Assembly (NCBI RefSeq): GCF_000312045.1
Contig: NZ_HE978634.1
Location: 1,668,098 to 1,732,097, forward strand
From: Noviherbaspirillum massiliense JC206
GTDB taxonomy: Bacteria > Pseudomonadota > Gammaproteobacteria > Burkholderiales > Burkholderiaceae_D
Reading direction: 5' to 3'
Length of the DNA: 64,000 bases
Position numbers and translations under genes: made by a program. This document shows positions 43,436 through 57,181 of this stretch, one piece after another. The notes beneath the pieces are model-generated. The model searched no databases. It saw only the letters and a list, made by a program, of their open reading frames with translations, and was not told where the DNA came from. Every line of letters begins with the position of its first letter. The stretch's first letter is position 1.

Positions 43436-46400
43436 TCAGGCCGCCTGCGCTTCGGATGTAAGATTCGCGGCCGACTCCATATCCACCGCCACGATACGCG
43501 ACACCCCCTGCTCCTGCATCGTTACGCCGATCAGCTGCTGTGCCATCTCCATCGCGATCTTATTGTGGGAAATGAACAGGAACTGGGTCTGCGACGACAT
43601 GCGCTTGACCATGTTGCAGAAGCGCTCGGTATTGGCGTCATCCAGCGGCGCGTCCACCTCGTCAAGCAGACAGAACGGCGCAGGATTCAACTGGAACATC
43701 GAGAACACCAGCGCCGTTGCGGTCAGCGCCTTTTCGCCGCCCGACAGCAAGTGAATCGTTGCGTTTTTCTTTCCCGGGGGCTGCGCCATGACCTGCACGC
43801 CGGAATCGAGAATCTCTTCCCCGGTCATGATCAGCTTTGCATTACCGCCGCCAAACAAGATCGGGAACAATTCGCCGAAGTGGCGATTGACCTTGTCGAA
43901 GGTTTCCTGCAGCAGCTCGCGGGTTTCCTTGTCGATCTTGTTGATCGCATCTTCGAGCGTGTTGATCGCCTCGGTCAGGTCGGCGTTCTGCGCATCAAGG
44001 AAATTCTTGCGCTCCGACGCTTGTGCCAGCTCATCCAGAGCGGCGAGATTGACCGGACCGAGTGCAGCAATCGCATTCGTCAGCCGGGTTACTTCGCCCT
44101 GCAGGTAGGATGGCCGCATGTCCGGGTTCAGCTTCTCGGCAAGCTGCGCTTCATCAGCTTGGGCTTCCGCCAGTTGCTGCGCGTATTGTTCCTGGTTGAG
44201 GCGAGCCGCCTGTTCCTTGAGCTGCAGCTCCATGATGCGCTCGCGCTGCGGTTGCAGACCGCGTTCGCTTTGCAGGCGCAGCTCCTCCTGATGACGCAGT
44301 TTCTGCGTGAGCTGGTCAAGCTCGTGACGTGCATCGGCCAGCGCGCGTTCCTGCTCGGTGCGCTTCTCCAGCAAGGCCTGCAGGCCTGCTTGCGCCGCCT
44401 GGTCATCCAGGCTTTCAAGCTCCAGATGGCCTTGCTGCATGTTCTCGTACAACTGGGCCGCCTGCTCCAGCGCAGTGGCGATATTGCGCTTCAGTTCCTC
44501 GATCCGGTTGCGATGCGACTTCTCGGCAAATTCCGCTTCCTGTGCCGCACGCTCCAGTTCGCGCAAGCGTGAACGGGCATCATTGAGCTGCTGCTCTTTC
44601 GACAGGTAATCGGTCTGCCCTTGCTCATGGCTTTCCTGCAATTCCGCCAGCTCCGCATCGAGCTGCTCGAACCTGGCTTCCGATTCCGCCTTGATCTGCT
44701 GCTGCTCCGCTTCCTGGGCAGCAATTTCGGCCAGGTCGGTTTCGATCTGCGCACTGCGCTGATTGAACCTTTCCTGGACTTCCGACAGCTTCATCACGTC
44801 GATCTGCAAACCATGCGCCGCCTGGGTCAGCGCCGTGACGCGCTGGCGCAACTCCTGCAGCCGCTGCGTGGCCTGCGACAATGCCGCTTCGGCCCGGATG
44901 GCGCGCGATTTCGCTTCCTCGGCCAGCATCTGCTGGGCCCGTAACTGCTTGGCGAGATTCTCGATTTCCTGCTGGCGCGCCAGCATGCCGTCCTGCTCGG
45001 AATCGGAAGCGTAAAAGCGCACGCTCGACTTGCCGATCACATGGCCTTGCCTGGTAACGAAGCAGCCGCCGACTGGCAGCTTGGCGCGGTCGACGAATGC
45101 CGCCGCCGCATCCTCGATGGCAAATACGTTTTGCAGCCAGTCCTGCATCAGGACGCGCAGGCCGGGATCGTTCAGCTGCAGCAGGTTGATGAAGGGTTTC
45201 AGCCCCGGCACGGCCTCGGCTGGCGCCGCATTTGCAGCGCCAGCATTCGCGCTGTACAAGGCCAGCTTCGCTGGCGGCGCATCGTTGAAAAATGCCTTGG
45301 CCCAGTCGAGGTTGGACACTTCCAGCGCAGAAGTACGCTCGCGAAGGACCGACTCCAGCGCGGTTTCCCAGCCCTGGTCGATGTGCAACTTCTGCCACAG
45401 GCGCGGCAGATCGCCCAGCTCATGCTTCTTCAGCCAGGGCTGGACCTTGCCCTGCGTCTGCACGTTTTCCTGAAGCTGCTTCAAGGCACTCAGGCGCGCC
45501 TCGAGCTGTGCATTGTTGGCCAGCTCGGCATTGACCTGTTGCTGGGCGGCATTGCGCTCTTCCTCAAGCTTCGGCTGCTGCTCCTGTGCCGCCTCCAGCT
45601 GTACCCGCGCCTCTTCCAGTGCCGCCTGCTTTTCTTCCAGCTGCAGCTCCAAGTTGGACAGGTGCGAGCTGTCTGGCATGCTCATGCCATTCTTTTCCTG
45701 CGACAGCCGCTCCCTGCGGGATGCCAGGCCGGCAAGGATATTGGAAGCATTGCGCTGGTGGGCCGATTCCAGCTCGATCTGCTGCTGGACCTGCATGATC
45801 CTGCCGCGCGATTCAGTCGTCTTGAGCTGGGCTTCGCGCCATGCCTGCTCCAGCGCCGGCAACTGGTCGCTCTGCTGCTGCGCCGCCTGCTGCGCCTGCT
45901 CGACTCGGGCCGCATGCTCTTCGAGGCGCATTTCGGCCTCGACCAGCTCTTCCTGCTGCTGCTGGCCCTGGCGCTGCCATTGATCGCGCTGGGCAGTCAA
46001 GGAATTGATCTGCGCCTGCAGGCGGGTACGGGACTCGATCACGAACTTGATCTGCGCTTCCAGGCTGCCGATTTCGGAATTGGTCTGATACAGATGCCCC
46101 TGCGCCTGGTGCATCCTGTCGCCAGCCGCATAGTGCGCCTGCCGCATGTGTTCGAGTTCGGCCTCGACATGACGCAGCTTGGCGGTTTGCTCTTCCAGTT
46201 CGATCTGCGCCTTTTCGATATCGCGGAAAAACTTTTCCTGCTCGGCCTTGGCTTCGTTCTTGCGCAGCAGCCACAGCAGCTTCTGCTTTTCATCCTGGTC
46301 GGCCTGCAGTTCGCGGAATTTCTGCGCCACCGCAGCCTGTGCCTCGAGCTTTTCGAGGTTTGCGTTCAACTCGCGCAGGATGTCTTCGACGCGCGTAAGG

Positions 46401-46969
46401 TTTTCGCGTGTGTCATGCAGCCGGTTCTCGGTTTCCCGGCGACGCTCCTTGTATTTCGACACGCCGGCGGCTTCTTCGAGGAAGATTCGCAACTCTTCCG
46501 GGCGCGCTTCGATGATGCGCGAAATCATCCCCTGCCCGATGATCGCGTATGCGCGCGGCCCGAGGCCGGTGCCAAGGAAGATGTCCTGGATGTCGCGCCG
46601 GCGCACCGCCTGGTTGTTGATGTAATAAGTCGAGGTGCCATCGCGGGTCAGCGTGCGCTTGACCGCGATTTCCGCATACTGGCCCCATTGGCCTGCGGCG
46701 CGACCGTCGCTGTTGTCAAAAACCAGCTCGACCGAGGCGCGGCCGGCAGGTTTCCGGTTCGTAGACCCGTTGAAAATGACGTCCTGCATCGACTCGCCGC
46801 GCAACTCGGACGCCTTGGATTCGCCCAGCACCCAGCGCACCGCATCGATGATGTTCGATTTGCCGCAACCGTTCGGACCGACTACGCCGACCAGCTGGCC
46901 GGGTACCTGGAAGTTGGTGGGATCGACGAAGGATTTGAATCCCGATAATTTGATGGAAGTTAGACGCAC
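43436..46969 (-). CDS. smc: Chromosome segregation protein SMC
   Basis: SMC dimers, with ScpA and ScpB, compact and separate chromosomes. The 1177-residue protein has the N-terminal ATPase half with Walker A GPNGCGKSN (31-39), two long Gln/Glu/Ala-rich coiled coils, a hinge around residues 510-660 in the middle, and the C-terminal half with the LSGGEKALTA signature and LLDEVDAPLDD Walker B near residue 1080-1115. A GTG start gives VRLTSIKLSGFKSF, the conserved family beginning; no clear Shine-Dalgarno precedes it. Burkholderiales use SMC, unlike E. coli MukB. Confidence 0.96.
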   Translation of the reverse strand: MRLTSIKLSGFKSFVDPTNFQVPGQLVGVVGPNGCGKSNIIDAVRWVLGESKASELRGESMQDVIFNGSTNRKPAGRASVELVFDNSDGRAAGQWGQYAEIAVKRTLTRDGTSTYYINNQAVRRRDIQDIFLGTGLGPRAYAIIGQGMISRIIEARPEELRIFLEEAAGVSKYKERRRETENRLHDTRENLTRVEDILRELNANLEKLEAQAAVAQKFRELQADQDEKQKLLWLLRKNEAKAEQEKFFRDIEKAQIELEEQTAKLRHVEAELEHMRQAHYAAGDRMHQAQGHLYQTNSEIGSLEAQIKFVIESRTRLQAQINSLTAQRDQWQRQGQQQQEELVEAEMRLEEHAARVEQAQQAAQQQSDQLPALEQAWREAQLKTTESRGRIMQVQQQIELESAHQRNASNILAGLASRRERLSQEKNGMSMPDSSHLSNLELQLEEKQAALEEARVQLEAAQEQQPKLEEERNAAQQQVNAELANNAQLEARLSALKQLQENVQTQGKVQPWLKKHELGDLPRLWQKLHIDQGWETALESVLRERTSALEVSNLDWAKAFFNDAPPAKLALYSANAGAANAAPAEAVPGLKPFINLLQLNDPGLRVLMQDWLQNVFAIEDAAAAFVDRAKLPVGGCFVTRQGHVIGKSSVRFYASDSEQDGMLARQQEIENLAKQLRAQQMLAEEAKSRAIRAEAALSQATQRLQELRQRVTALTQAAHGLQIDVMKLSEVQERFNQRSAQIETDLAEIAAQEAEQQQIKAESEARFEQLDAELAELQESHEQGQTDYLSKEQQLNDARSRLRELERAAQEAEFAEKSHRNRIEELKRNIATALEQAAQLYENMQQGHLELESLDDQAAQAGLQALLEKRTEQERALADARHELDQLTQKLRHQEELRLQSERGLQPQRERIMELQLKEQAARLNQEQYAQQLAEAQADEAQLAEKLNPDMRPSYLQGEVTRLTNAIAALGPVNLAALDELAQASERKNFLDAQNADLTEAINTLEDAINKIDKETRELLQETFDKVNRHFGELFPILFGGGNAKLIMTGEEILDSGVQVMAQPPGKKNATIHLLSGGEKALTATALVFSMFQLNPAPFCLLDEVDAPLDDANTERFCNMVKRMSSQTQFLFISHNKIAMEMAQQLIGVTMQEQGVSRIVAVDMESAANLTSEAQAA

Positions 46970-47141
46970 TTTATCGACTATTCTTGGAGTAAGCAGATGT
47001 ATAGACAAATGCTGCGCTCAAACGAGCAAGCTATGGACGCTGACCCGGTCCCCTGAAAGGGGCTTATCATATCATCTTAGGGTTGCTGGACAGCATTTAC
47101 TGACAGGCAAGCATTGGCGAAACGCCCTTGAGAGCGGGCGG

Positions 47142-47147
47142 TATAAT
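47142..47147 (+). promoter_or_regulatory. Probable dapC -10 element
   Basis: A perfect TATAAT lies 54 bp upstream of the dapC start codon. The best -35 candidate (TTGGCG at 47114) is 22 bp away, too far for a standard sigma-70 promoter. Confidence 0.45.
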
Positions 47148-47200
47148 GCCGCGTTTGATCAGCTAGCCCCTCAATTGTTTCCGTTCTTCCCATCAATCCC

Positions 47201-48412
47201 GTGAATCCACTTCTCGACAAGCTTCAGCCTTATCCGTTTGAAAAACTGCGGCAACTGTTTTCCGAAGTCACCCCCAATCCGGCTTTTTCGGCAATCAGCC
47301 TCGGCATCGGCGAACCCAAACACCCCACGCCGGCCTTCATCCAGGAAGCGCTCGCCGCCAATCTGAGCGGGCTCGCAAGTTACCCGACGACTGCCGGCTC
47401 GGACGCCTTGCGCACAGCGATCGCCGGCTGGCTGGAACGCCGTTACGGATTGCCGCCGCCCGATCAGGCCACCCAGGTTTTGCCGGTAAACGGTTCCCGC
47501 GAAGCCTTGTTCGCACTGGCACAGACGGTCATCGATCCTGCCCGCGACGCACTCGTCATGTGTCCGAACCCCTTCTATCAGATCTATGAAGGATCGGCCT
47601 ATCTGGCGGGAGCCGCCCCCTATTTCGTGAATTCCGATCCGCAGCGCAATTTCGCGCCGGATTACGGTCGCGTTCCGCCCGACGTGTGGGCGCGGGTCCA
47701 GCTTCTCTATGTCTGCTCGCCCGGCAATCCCACCGGCGCGGTTCTCACCCTCGACGACTGGCGCGAACTGTTTGCCCTGTCGGACCGCTACGGTTTCGTG
47801 ATCGCCGCGGATGAGTGCTATTCCGAAATCTACTTCAAGGACGAACCGCCACTCGGTGCGCTCGAAGCGGCGCACAAGCTGGGGCGCAGCGGCTATCCGC
47901 GCCTGATCGTATTTTCCAGCCTGTCCAAGCGCTCGAACGTACCGGGCATGCGCTCCGGATTTGTCGCCGGCGATGCCGTCATCCTGAAGAAATTCCTGCT
48001 GTACCGCACTTACCACGGCGGCGCGATGAGCCCGGCAATTCAGGCTGCATCGATCGCGGCGTGGAACGATGAACAGCATGTCGCGGAGAACCGCGCCAAA
48101 TACATTGCGAAGTTCAAGCAGATCACGCCGATGCTGCAGGAAGTGCTGGATGTCGCGCTGCCCGACGCCGGTTTCTACCTGTGGGCGAAAGTCGACAAAT
48201 GCGTTCCCATCTCGGACACCGAGTACGCGAAGCGCCTCTATGCCGAATATAATGTGACGGTTTTGCCAGGAAGCTATCTCGCACGCGATGCGCACGGCGC
48301 CAATCCGGGCCAGAATCGCATCCGCATGGCTTTGGTGGCCGAGGTCGACGAATGCCTGGAAGCCGCTCAGCGCATCGTCGAATTCACTCAAAAGCTCGCC
48401 AAGATTCATTAA
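47201..48412 (+). CDS. dapC: Succinyldiaminopimelate transaminase
   Basis: DapC transfers an amino group from glutamate to N-succinyl-2-amino-6-ketopimelate in lysine and meso-diaminopimelate synthesis. The 403-residue class I aminotransferase has SLGIGEPKHP near residue 33, SPGNPTGA (about 173-180), DECYSEI, and the PLP lysine Lys243 in SSLSKRSN. It starts with GTG. It lies 21 bp upstream of dapD, which catalyses the preceding step, so the assignment as DapC and not a generic aminotransferase rests on both motif and context. Confidence 0.93.
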   Translation: MNPLLDKLQPYPFEKLRQLFSEVTPNPAFSAISLGIGEPKHPTPAFIQEALAANLSGLASYPTTAGSDALRTAIAGWLERRYGLPPPDQATQVLPVNGSREALFALAQTVIDPARDALVMCPNPFYQIYEGSAYLAGAAPYFVNSDPQRNFAPDYGRVPPDVWARVQLLYVCSPGNPTGAVLTLDDWRELFALSDRYGFVIAADECYSEIYFKDEPPLGALEAAHKLGRSGYPRLIVFSSLSKRSNVPGMRSGFVAGDAVILKKFLLYRTYHGGAMSPAIQAASIAAWNDEQHVAENRAKYIAKFKQITPMLQEVLDVALPDAGFYLWAKVDKCVPISDTEYAKRLYAEYNVTVLPGSYLARDAHGANPGQNRIRMALVAEVDECLEAAQRIVEFTQKLAKIH

Positions 48413-48433
48413 CCAAACCGATACTCCATCCAG

Positions 48434-49261
48434 ATGACTCAACAACTTCAACAGATCATTGATCAGGCCTGGGAAGACCGTGCCAATTTTTCGCCGAAAT
48501 CCGCTCCTGCGGAAGTCCGTGACGCCGTTGCCCATGTACTTCATCAGCTCGACCAGGGCACGCTGCGCGTGGCGCAAAAGGAAAGCGGCAACTGGACCGT
48601 AAATCAGTGGGTGAAGAAGGCAGTGCTGTTGTCCTTCCGCCTGGAAGACAATGTGCCGATGCCGGCCGGTGCCAACATGCAGTTCTATGACAAGGTACCG
48701 ACCAAGTTCGCCACCTACACCGCGGACGATTTCGCCAAAGGCGGTTTCCGCGTGGTGCCGCCGGCCGTTGCCCGCCGCGGGAGCTACATCGCGAAAAACG
48801 TTGTGCTCATGCCATCCTATGTGAATATCGGCGCCTACGTCGATGAAGGCACCATGGTCGATACCTGGGCCACCGTCGGCTCCTGTGCGCAGATCGGCAA
48901 GAATGTCCACCTGTCCGGCGGCGTCGGGATCGGCGGCGTGCTGGAGCCGATGCAGGCCAATCCGACCATCATCGAAGACAACTGCTTCATCGGCGCGCGC
49001 TCGGAAATCGTGGAAGGCGTGATCGTCGAAGAGAACTCGGTGATTTCGATGGGTGTCTACATCGGCCAGTCAACCAAGATTTACGACCGTGCAACCGGCG
49101 AAGTCAGCTATGGCCGCATTCCGGCCGGCTCGGTCGTGGTGTCCGGCAACCTGCCGTCCGCAGATGGCAAGTACAGCCTCTATTGCGCGGTGATCGTCAA
49201 GCGCGTGGATGCGAAGACGCGGGCTAAAACCGGCATCAACGAATTGCTGCGCGACGCGTGA
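48434..49261 (+). CDS. dapD: Tetrahydrodipicolinate N-succinyltransferase
   Basis: DapD succinylates tetrahydrodipicolinate using succinyl-CoA. The 275-residue protein has an N-terminal helical domain, a left-handed beta-helix ([26 protein letters not shown] region onward), and a C-terminal domain with [13 protein letters not shown]. Length matches the E. coli enzyme (274). With dapC and dapE nearby the succinylase branch of the pathway is complete here for these three steps. Confidence 0.96.
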   Translation: MTQQLQQIIDQAWEDRANFSPKSAPAEVRDAVAHVLHQLDQGTLRVAQKESGNWTVNQWVKKAVLLSFRLEDNVPMPAGANMQFYDKVPTKFATYTADDFAKGGFRVVPPAVARRGSYIAKNVVLMPSYVNIGAYVDEGTMVDTWATVGSCAQIGKNVHLSGGVGIGGVLEPMQANPTIIEDNCFIGARSEIVEGVIVEENSVISMGVYIGQSTKIYDRATGEVSYGRIPAGSVVVSGNLPSADGKYSLYCAVIVKRVDAKTRAKTGINELLRDA

Positions 49262-49296
49262 TTGCACGCCTTGCCGTGCGCTGACAAAAGGAGAGC

Positions 49297-50436
49297 ATGA
49301 TGGCGATGGATCGCTTGTTCCAGCTGATGAAGGACAAAAAAGCGTCGGACTTGTTCATGTCGGTGGGCTCGCCGGTCCACATCAAAATCAACGGCAACCT
49401 CGTCCCGATCAACCAGCAGAAGATGGACAATGCGACCATCCTCAACCTCTTGGGCCAGGTGGTCACGCCGGTACAGCTGGCGGTACTCCAGAGCAGCAAC
49501 GAGCTGAACATGGGCATTCCGGTCGACGGGGTCGGCAGCTTCCGCCTCTCGGCTTTCCGTCAGCGCGGCACCTTCTCCGCCGTGTTCCGCTACATCCCCG
49601 GCGACATCCCGCCGCTCGAAACCCTGCATGTGCCGCCGGTGCTGTCCGAGATCATCATGGAAAAGCGCGGCCTCATCCTGGTCGTCGGTGCCACCGGTTC
49701 CGGCAAGTCGACCACTATTGCAGCCATGCTCGACCATCGGAACGCCCTCAAGTCGGGGCATATCCTGACGCTGGAAGATCCAATCGAATTCCTGTTCAGG
49801 AACAAAAAATCGATCGTGAACCAGCGCGAGATCGGCACCGATTCGGAAGACTTGAAAACTGCGCTGCGGAATGCGCTGCGTCAGGCGCCGGACTGCATCC
49901 TGATCGGTGAAATTCGCGACCGGGAAACCATGTCGGCCGCGCTTGCCTACGCCCAGTCGGGACACCTGGTGGTGGCTACCCTGCATGCAAACAACAGCTA
50001 CCAGGCACTGACCCGCATCATCAATTTCTATCCGATCGAAACCCGCCCCTCCCTGCTGCCCGATCTCGCCGGCACCATCAAGGCCGTGATCTCGCAGCGG
50101 CTGGTGGCGACCGTCGAGAAGACGCGCCGACCGGCGGTCGAGGTACTGGTGAATTCGCGCCACATCGCGGAACTGATCGAACAGGGCGAAATCAGCCAGA
50201 TCAAGGAAGCCATTGAAAAGAGCATGTCGCCCGGCTCGCAAACCTTCGAGCAGGCGCTGATCCAGATGATCCACGAAGGCGTGATCACCCAGGAAGAAGC
50301 GCTCGCCAATGCGGATTCCGCAACCAACCTGTACTGGCTGCTCAACAATTCGCAGACCAACAAGCAGGCCGAACCGGAGCCCGAAGAAAAGAAGGATGAC
50401 GGCCCGACATTCACCGAATTCACCCTGAACGTGTAA
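49297..50436 (+). CDS. pilU: PilT/PilU family type IV pilus retraction ATPase
   Basis: A 379-residue hexameric secretion-type ATPase. It has Walker A GATGSGKSTT (131-140), the Asp box LEDPIEF (about 159-165), Walker B ILIGEIRD (catalytic Glu205) and the His box HLVVATLHANN (223-233). The poor conservation around the linker and the extended acidic tail (EPEPEEKKDD) fit PilU better than PilT, but the split is not certain. No other pilus gene is present, and it sits inside the dap cluster. Start is the first of two adjacent ATGs, with GGAG five bases ahead. Confidence 0.85.
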   Translation: MMAMDRLFQLMKDKKASDLFMSVGSPVHIKINGNLVPINQQKMDNATILNLLGQVVTPVQLAVLQSSNELNMGIPVDGVGSFRLSAFRQRGTFSAVFRYIPGDIPPLETLHVPPVLSEIIMEKRGLILVVGATGSGKSTTIAAMLDHRNALKSGHILTLEDPIEFLFRNKKSIVNQREIGTDSEDLKTALRNALRQAPDCILIGEIRDRETMSAALAYAQSGHLVVATLHANNSYQALTRIINFYPIETRPSLLPDLAGTIKAVISQRLVATVEKTRRPAVEVLVNSRHIAELIEQGEISQIKEAIEKSMSPGSQTFEQALIQMIHEGVITQEEALANADSATNLYWLLNNSQTNKQAEPEPEEKKDDGPTFTEFTLNV

Positions 50437-50440
50437 GGCA

Positions 50441-51924
<1,484 letters not shown>

Positions 51925-51934
51925 TTTTCGGACC

Positions 51935-51953
51935 AGCCTCGCCTGGCGAGGCC
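51935..51953. repeat. Short hairpin after dapE
   Basis: GCCTCGC (51936-51942) and GCGAGGC (51946-51952) form a seven-pair stem with a three-base loop, soon after the dapE stop. No T-run follows on the plus strand, so termination is uncertain. Confidence 0.4.
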
Positions 51954-51998
51954 AACTCCTCGCGGTGGATACTTCTGCCGCATTCCATAGGTTCCGTC

Positions 51999-52879
51999 AT
52001 GACCGCACATCCATTTTCAACCCTGCGTGACCTGTTGCGTTACGCAGTAACTCGCTTCAATACCGCGCAACTGTTTTTCGGGCATGGCAGCAGTAATGCC
52101 TTTGACGAAGCAGCCTACCTGCTTCTTCATACTCTCAAACTGCCGCTGGACAAGCTGGATCCTTTCCTCGATGCCCGCCTGCTCCCGGAAGAAATCGACA
52201 CTGTGCTCAAGGTCATCGATCGCCGTGCAACCGACCGGTTGCCCGCCGCCTACATCACGCATGAAGCCTGGTTGGGGGATTACCGCTTTTATGTCGATGA
52301 GCGCGTGATTGTCCCCCGCTCCTTCATCGCCGAGTTGATCCCCGAGCAGTTTGCGCCCTGGATTACTGATCCGGAATCGGTCACGCACATCCTCGAGCTT
52401 TGCACCGGTTCCGGCTGCCTGCCCGTCATGCTGGCCGACGCCTTCCCGAACGCGCATGTGGATGCGGTCGATATCTCGCCGGATGCCCTGGCGGTTGCGC
52501 AGCGTAATGTTTCTGACTATAGATTGGAAGATCGGATCAACCTGATCGAATCGGACCTGTACGCCAACGTGCCGAAACGAAAATACGACCTGATCGTCAC
52601 CAATCCGCCCTACGTCAATTCCACATCGATGTCCCAATTGCCGCAGGAGTACCAGCATGAGCCTCGGCTTGCCCTGGCGGGCGGCAGCGATGGCATGGAT
52701 CTGGTGCGCAGGATTGTGGCTTGTGCCGGACAGCGGTTGAAAAAGGATGGCTTGCTGATCGTCGAGATCGGAAACGAGCGTGCGCATGCCGAAGCCGCTT
52801 TTCCCGAGCATGAACTTACCTGGCTGTCGACCAGCGCAGGCGACGACATGGTTTTCCTGCTGAGCGCGGAACAGTTGCA

Positions 52880-52883
<4 letters not shown>
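51999..52883 (+). CDS. prmB: Ribosomal protein L3 glutamine methyltransferase
   Basis: PrmB methylates a glutamine of ribosomal protein L3 in its GGQ-like motif; it belongs to the HemK family. The 294-residue protein has an N-terminal helical domain and a SAM-binding domain with LELCTGSGCLPVML and the NPPY catalytic motif near residue 201 (TNPPYVN). PrmB and PrmC are distinguished by the N-terminal domain and by the absence of the adjacent prfA; I favour PrmB for that reason. It overlaps the ABC-F gene by 4 bp. Confidence 0.88.
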
Positions 52884-54874
<1,991 letters not shown>

Positions 54875-55063
54875 TGATTGCCGAATCTGCTGTCGCCCTT
54901 GCTGCGCATGCATACCGGCATTTCGGCCGGGCACCGGCGATCAGCGTGTGGAAGGCTGATGCAGCGCAAGATCCCCGCTCATGGGGACAGCCGTTCGGCC
55001 GTAACTGCGGCGGTAAAATTCACGGGACGTGATGTCCAACCTGATGCCACTTGCCCGCCCTTT

Positions 55064-55627
55064 ATGAAAATGCACCCGTCCTTTCCGGTACTCGCCACAC
55101 CGCGTCTCAGGCTTCGGCAAATCCGTTCCTCTGATGCGGAAGCTCTGTTCGCCATTCACTCCGATGCGGAGTGGATGAAGTGGTACGGTGTCGACCCGGT
55201 GACTGAACTCAGACAGGCCGATCAACTGGCCGAATTGTTCGCAAGCTGGTTCCCTGCCGGAACCGGTTATCGCTGGGGGCTCGAGCGCCTTGCGGACAGG
55301 CGCCTGATCGGCACTTGCGGCCTGTTTCGCTGGAATAAGAGCTGGCACAATTGCGTGATCGGGTATGAGGTGGCACGGGATTGCCAGGGCCAAGGCTATA
55401 TGCGCGAAGCACTGACGGCCGTGCTCGACTACGGGTTCGACGTCATGCATTTGCACCGGATTCAGGCCGAAACCCATCCTGACAACATCGCTTCCATTGG
55501 CCTTGCCACGCGACTTGGATTTCGCTTCGAAGGCGTGCATCGCGAGCAGGCATTCTGGGCAGGCCGCTACCATGACTTGAATTGCTACTCTCTCCTGGCT
55601 CGGGAATGGCATCAAAGCGCAGCCTGA
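55064..55627 (+). CDS. GNAT family N-acetyltransferase (RimJ/RimL-like)
   Basis: A 187-residue acetyltransferase. It begins with the family pattern LATPRLRLRQIRSSDAEALFAIHSD, has IGYEVARDCQGQGYMREAL (the acetyl-CoA pyrophosphate-binding loop QGQGYMREA), and THPDNIASIGLATRLGFRFEGVHRE near the end. This layout is common to RimJ/RimL/SpeG-like enzymes, so the substrate could be a protein N-terminus, a polyamine or a small molecule. The preceding in-frame codons (54878-55063) look non-coding, so I started at the ATG just before MHPSFP. It follows the ABC-F gene after about 190 bp. Confidence 0.82.
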   Translation: MKMHPSFPVLATPRLRLRQIRSSDAEALFAIHSDAEWMKWYGVDPVTELRQADQLAELFASWFPAGTGYRWGLERLADRRLIGTCGLFRWNKSWHNCVIGYEVARDCQGQGYMREALTAVLDYGFDVMHLHRIQAETHPDNIASIGLATRLGFRFEGVHREQAFWAGRYHDLNCYSLLAREWHQSAA

Positions 55628-55695
55628 AACCTGAGAATCCTGTCTTGTTATCCGTAAGGCATGGTGAAGCAAGACCGTGGTGAAGGAATACAGCC

Positions 55696-56532
55696 TTGAG
55701 CAAGACCCTGAACATTATTGGTGCTGGAAACGTCGGAAAGACGCTGGGGCGACTCTGGTCCATCCACCAGACATTTGCCATCCAGGATGTCATGTGCCGT
55801 TCGCTTGACAGCGCGCAGCGCGCCGTAACCTTCATCGGCGCCGGGCGGGCCGTCGACAAGAATGAGGACTTGCGTCGCGCCGATGTTTACATGATCACGA
55901 CACCGGATGACCGGATAGCGGCTATCTGCGCAAGCCTGGCGGAGGCAAGCTTATTCTCGAATGAAAGCATCGTCTTCCACTGCAGCGGCGCCTTGCGCTC
56001 GACGGAATTGCAAGCGGCGCACGGCCGAGGCGCGGCGACCGCGAGCGTCCACCCCATCCGAAGTTTCGCCATGCCCGGGCAGGTTGCGAAGAATTTTGCA
56101 GGCACCTTTTGCGGTGTGGAAGGCGATCCGCAAGCCCTTGAAGTGCTTGCCAGTGCATTTTCAGCAATCGGCGCACAACTCGTGCCGATTCTTTCAGAGT
56201 CGAAGGTTCTGTACCATGCAGCTTCGGTTTTCGCCTGCAACTACCTGACGACCTTGCTCGATGTTGCCAAAGCATCGTATGTCAAATCCGGAATCCCGCC
56301 GGATGTCGCACTCAAATTGATGGAACCCTTGGTGCGGGAAACCGTCGACAACATCTTTCGCATCGGGACTGCGAATGCACTGACGGGGCCTGTCGCACGC
56401 GGCGACATGCAAACCGCAGAAAGGCAGCGCAAGGCGCTTGCGGAATGGGACGCGCGCTATGCACGGCTTTACGCGGATTTTATCGAACTGACATCCGAAC
56501 TTGCGAGGAAAAAGCAGAGGCCGGAGGATTAA
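55696..56532 (+). CDS. Rossmann and DUF2520 domain protein
   Basis: A 278-residue protein with an N-terminal NAD(P)-binding domain (GAGNVGKTLG near residue 9) and a C-terminal helical DUF2520 region (VLYHAASVFACNYLTTLLDVA then a LMEPLVRETVDNIF segment). This architecture matches predicted oxidoreductases related to ketopantoate reductase and prephenate dehydrogenase; no substrate is assigned. Start is TTG, with AAGGA eight bases upstream. The last residues are very basic (RKKQRPED). It stands alone between a GNAT gene and an exported unknown. Confidence 0.8.
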   Translation: MSKTLNIIGAGNVGKTLGRLWSIHQTFAIQDVMCRSLDSAQRAVTFIGAGRAVDKNEDLRRADVYMITTPDDRIAAICASLAEASLFSNESIVFHCSGALRSTELQAAHGRGAATASVHPIRSFAMPGQVAKNFAGTFCGVEGDPQALEVLASAFSAIGAQLVPILSESKVLYHAASVFACNYLTTLLDVAKASYVKSGIPPDVALKLMEPLVRETVDNIFRIGTANALTGPVARGDMQTAERQRKALAEWDARYARLYADFIELTSELARKKQRPED

Positions 56533-56696
56533 TTCCCGGGATTGGTTTTGCACTTAGGCTTCGACGCTTTGTTGCCGGCAGCTTGCGCCTCTCTCCTGCT
56601 TCAAGCCTGAGTGGCCAATACTGCAATGTCGATGCGAGGCAGTGATTGACGAGAAACCTATGAACCACAGGGAATGCAGCTTCCCGGCCAATGGCA

Positions 56697-57059
56697 TCAA
56701 CGCTTTTGCGTATAGATATCGTGACTGGCTTCGTCAATCTGGCGACGCAAGGTCCGGCGATCCTCGGGTGACAATTTCCCTTGTTTTTTAGGACTATCCG
56801 AGGCACCATTCATGCCGTTTCCTCTTGCCACTTCATAGTCACCTGTCTCGTACAGGCTTTCGCGCAACCGGATGCGGGTGTTCTGCCGATTCGCTTGCTG
56901 CTCAATGCGTTGCACGTCGCTATCCGTGAACACTTGCTGAACAAATCGGGCGGACGGTGCTTCCGGCGACTCCCAGTGGCCGCCAGGGTTCGCAAAGGTG
57001 TATGCAGCACCTAAAGTCAACAGGAGAATTACAGTTAGTTTTTTCAGTACCGTGTTCAT
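56697..57059 (-). CDS. Small exported protein of unknown function
   Basis: A 120-residue protein that I do not recognise. Residues 1-24 form a signal peptide (MNTVLKKLTVILLLTLGAAY then TFA). The mature part starts NPGGHWESPEAP and is polar, with a Gln/Arg-rich stretch (RIEQQANRQNTRIRLRESLYE) and a C-terminal SPEDRRTLRRQIDEA helix. No cysteine pair or lipobox is present. It is divergent from ompR, whose upstream repeats lie between them, so regulation by OmpR-like protein is possible. Likely periplasmic. Confidence 0.7.
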   Translation of the reverse strand: MNTVLKKLTVILLLTLGAAYTFANPGGHWESPEAPSARFVQQVFTDSDVQRIEQQANRQNTRIRLRESLYETGDYEVARGNGMNGASDSPKKQGKLSPEDRRTLRRQIDEASHDIYTQKR

Positions 57060-57181
57060 AAATCACTGTTTCCTGATACCCGGCACCAGTCCTCGATATC
57101 AGGAGAAGCGCCTTGTCCCGGTCAAGCGGCAAGATGAATCCTAGTGTATTCCTCATCATTGACTGTCATAACGGGTTTAAC

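Noticed and set aside
43426-43439. A second FNR-like site, TTGATTCAAATCAG
   Set aside because: It overlaps the smc stop codon at a convergent junction, has one mismatch, and has no promoter downstream on either strand.
45041-46948. A long Leu/Gln-rich plus-strand frame opposite smc
   Set aside because: It mirrors the repetitive coiled-coil codons of smc and has no start signal or motif.
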